Positions 62,311 to 64,000 of a DNA stretch of 64,000 nucleotides are shown here, piece by piece. The notes under the pieces were generated by a model that saw only the letters and a list, made by a program, of their open reading frames with translations, made no database searches and was not told where the DNA came from. This DNA is from Streptomyces sp. MUM 2J (GTDB lineage: Bacteria > Actinomycetota > Actinomycetes > Streptomycetales > Streptomycetaceae). Where the stretch lies: contig NZ_JADWYM010000024.1 of NCBI RefSeq assembly GCF_022414535.1, positions 1-64,000 of the forward strand. The letters are read 5' to 3'. A program made the position numbers and the translations under genes. Numbering within the stretch: the stretch's first letter is position 1; each line of letters starts with the position of its first letter.

Positions 62311-64000
62311 CTACTCGGCCTGGAGCACCAGCAGCGCCAGGTCGTCCTCCGGCGGCCGCCCGCCGAACTCGTGGACCAGCCGCCGGATCCGCTCGGCGAT
62401 CAGCTCGGCGCTGAGGCCGGCGCATCCGGCGAGGGCGCCCGCCAGTCCGTCGCCGTCGTCGAACTGGCGGGAGCCCGAGCGGCGCTCGGTGACGCCGTCG
62501 GTGACGCACAGCAGGGTGTCGCCGGGGCTCAGCTCGACCGTCTCGCTGCGGTAGGTCTCGTCCTCGACGACGCCCAGCAGCGTCTGCGGGCGGGCGGCCG
62601 TGCGCACGCCTCCGTCGGGGCCGAGGATCAGCGGCAGCGGATGCCCGGCGGAGGCCAGGGTGCAGCGGACGCCGCCGTCGAAGGGCACCAGCTCGCCGTA
62701 GAGCAGGGAGAGGAACCGGTTCTGGGGGCCGTCGCCGGGACCGACGGGGCCGGTGAACGCGCGGGCGGCGGCGTCCGCGGCCTCGGTGGCGTCGTCGAGG
62801 AGAAGCTGGTTGAGCCGGTCCAGGACGTCGGCGACGCCGTAGCCCTCGCGGGCCAGCAGCCGCAGCCAGGGCCGGGCGAGGCCGATGACGACGGCGGCCT
62901 CGGGCCCCTTGCCCTGCACGTCCCCGACGGCGAAGCACCAGCGGCCGTCGCCGGCCGGGAAGAGGTCGTAGAAGTCACCACTGGGCCCTCCGACGTCACA
63001 CGGCTCGTGGACCAGGGCGCTGCGCAGCCCGGGGATCTCGGCGACGGCCCCGGGCAGCAGCCCGCGCTGGAGCACGGCGCTGATGGTGGCCTGGCGGGCG
63101 TACTGGCGGGCGGCGCCGACGGCCAGGGCGACACGGCGGCTGAGGTCCTCCACCAGTCCCGTGACCTCGTCGGGGAAGCGCGACGCGTCCGCCCTGCCGA
63201 TGACGAGGGAGCCCAGCGGCCGGCCCCCGGCGACGAGCCGGTAGGCGAGGGCGACGCCCCGGCCCCGAGGGGGCACGGGCACGGCGGTCCTGCCGTCGGC
63301 GCCCGGGTGTACGGCATCGCGGCCGTCGCGGGCCGCGGAACCGCGTGGCACCCCGGCCGCCGTGACGGCGGCCGGGCAGGGACCGTCCGCGGGACCCGGC
63401 CGCCGGCCGTCAGGCTCCGCGAGCACGGCGCCCCGGCCGCCGGGGACGAGGGCACCGGCGGCATGACCGTTGCGCCACCGGGGAGCAGCGCCCCTGCCGT
63501 CCTGTCCGGCGGCGTCCGGGGCGAGTCCGTCACGGTCCGGGGGTTCGGGGCTCCCGGCATCCGGGCGTGCGGTGCCCGCACCGTGGCCGTCGTCCCGTGC
63601 GGGGGCTGCCACCCCTGCCGGGTACACCGTCCCGTTGACCGCCTCCGGGGGTCCGGCCCGGCCGGGGAGGAGGCGCGTCCCGTCACTCCTCCGGTCGAGG
63701 ACCGCGGCGGGCCAGGGGTAGGGGACGGGGCCGCAGCGCAAGGCGTCGGGCGGGTGGGGCGGGTCCGCCGCCAGGACACGGCGCAGGTCCTCGACGACGT
63801 TCTCGTCGGTGTGCCGGACACGGGCGAGCCGCGGCCCGGCAGCGACGGTGCCGTCGCCCCACCGGCCGCGCCCGGTGACCTCGTCCTCCAGCCACACCGC
63901 ACACCAGTCGGCCAGCCGCGGCACGACCAGCTGGCCGGTGAGCGCGGCGACGAGGTCCTCGTCGAGCTGCCCGGCCAGCAGATCGGAGGCCTCGGCCAGG
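62311..64000 (-). CDS. SpoIIE-type PP2C phosphatase (5' end beyond window)
   Basis: The C-terminal PP2C/SpoIIE phosphatase domain begins at about the last 240 residues: ISAVLQRGLLPGAVAEIPG, then VGGPSGDFYDLFPAGDGRWCFAVGDVQGKGPEAA with the metal-binding aspartates, and late TLLCVTDGVTERR and PEDDLALLVLQ. Upstream are a GAF-like region and a long Pro/Gly/Ala-rich, poorly conserved insert (roughly 63280-63720). The reading frame stays open to the edge of the window (LAEASDLLAGQLDEDLVAAL), so the N terminus, likely a PAS or GAF sensor, is missing. Such phosphatases act on anti-anti-sigma proteins. Confidence 0.88.
   Translation of the reverse strand, partial: LAEASDLLAGQLDEDLVAALTGQLVVPRLADWCAVWLEDEVTGRGRWGDGTVAAGPRLARVRHTDENVVEDLRRVLAADPPHPPDALRCGPVPYPWPAAVLDRRSDGTRLLPGRAGPPEAVNGTVYPAGVAAPARDDGHGAGTARPDAGSPEPPDRDGLAPDAAGQDGRGAAPRWRNGHAAGALVPGGRGAVLAEPDGRRPGPADGPCPAAVTAAGVPRGSAARDGRDAVHPGADGRTAVPVPPRGRGVALAYRLVAGGRPLGSLVIGRADASRFPDEVTGLVEDLSRRVALAVGAARQYARQATISAVLQRGLLPGAVAEIPGLRSALVHEPCDVGGPSGDFYDLFPAGDGRWCFAVGDVQGKGPEAAVVIGLARPWLRLLAREGYGVADVLDRLNQLLLDDATEAADAAARAFTGPVGPGDGPQNRFLSLLYGELVPFDGGVRCTLASAGHPLPLILGPDGGVRTAARPQTLLGVVEDETYRSETVELSPGDTLLCVTDGVTERRSGSRQFDDGDGLAGALAGCAGLSAELIAERIRRLVHEFGGRPPEDDLALLVLQAE

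Overview
The window is chromosomal DNA of a high-GC actinomycete, almost certainly a Streptomyces. The coding regions show strong third-position G/C bias, many genes start with GTG and sit in ATGA or GTGA overlaps, and the gene order (nirB-nirD, ppdK, dusB, glyS, znuABC-zur, uppS, recO, leuA, era, ybeY-phoH, rnz, tricorn protease, rsmE, dnaJ-hrcA, hemW) is the one I know from the central core of Streptomyces chromosomes. I found no rRNA, tRNA or CRISPR array.

Layout, left to right. 1-1.6 kb: a secreted, C-terminally membrane-anchored protein and a class F sortase. 1.9-6.2 kb: an assimilatory nitrite reductase operon (FAD/NAD oxidoreductase, nirB, nirD) preceded by a GlnR-box-like array. 6.6-9.0 kb: an insertion-sequence nest, in which an intact 1590-bp IS4-family element with a 10-bp target duplication has split an already truncated IS110 transposase gene. 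9.3-12.1 kb: ppdK with an upstream region rich in inverted repeats. 12.6-17.3 kb: a ROK regulator divergent from a GH63-like hydrolase and a glycogen-debranching-type enzyme. 17.7-24 kb: an LtaS-type sulfatase, dusB, an XRE/MmyB regulator divergent from an MFS exporter, and the fossil of a TetR gene. 24-31.7 kb: a secreted FG-GAP protein, glyS, the znuABC-zur zinc locus, uppS and recO. 32-36.6 kb: an ECF sigma factor with a membrane-anchored partner, a TerB-like protein, and leuA with its leader peptide. 36.8-38.2 kb: an M4 metalloprotease followed by a gene for an emfourin-type inhibitor. 38.2-43.8 kb: a GH1 glucosidase, era, a degraded ammonium-transporter gene still coupled to a PII gene, a cytidine-deaminase-like protein without catalytic residues, and an epimerase/TetR divergent pair. 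43.8-62.3 kb: mostly minus-strand housekeeping genes (mmcQ-like, CNNM/CBS, ybeY, phoH, PfkB kinase, adenine/adenosine deaminase, rnz, HIT, tricorn, rsmE, nitronate monooxygenase, dnaJ, hrcA with CIRCE, hemW). The right edge cuts the 5' end of a SpoIIE-type phosphatase gene.

Much of the interest lies in regulation and gene decay. Recognisable control sites match their genes: a GlnR-like box at the nitrite reductase operon, a Zur box over the -10 and start codon of znuA, a four-leucine leader peptide before leuA, and CIRCE before hrcA. Several convergent gene pairs are separated by perfect or near-perfect palindromes, one of which contains both stop codons. Gene decay is seen as the IS nest, the TetR fossil and the amt fossil. 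I did not see a clearly novel multi-gene defence or biosynthetic system. The best candidates for new biology are the protease-inhibitor pair, the ROK/GH63/debranching locus, the sigma-factor/anchored-protein pair and the palindrome cluster upstream of ppdK.
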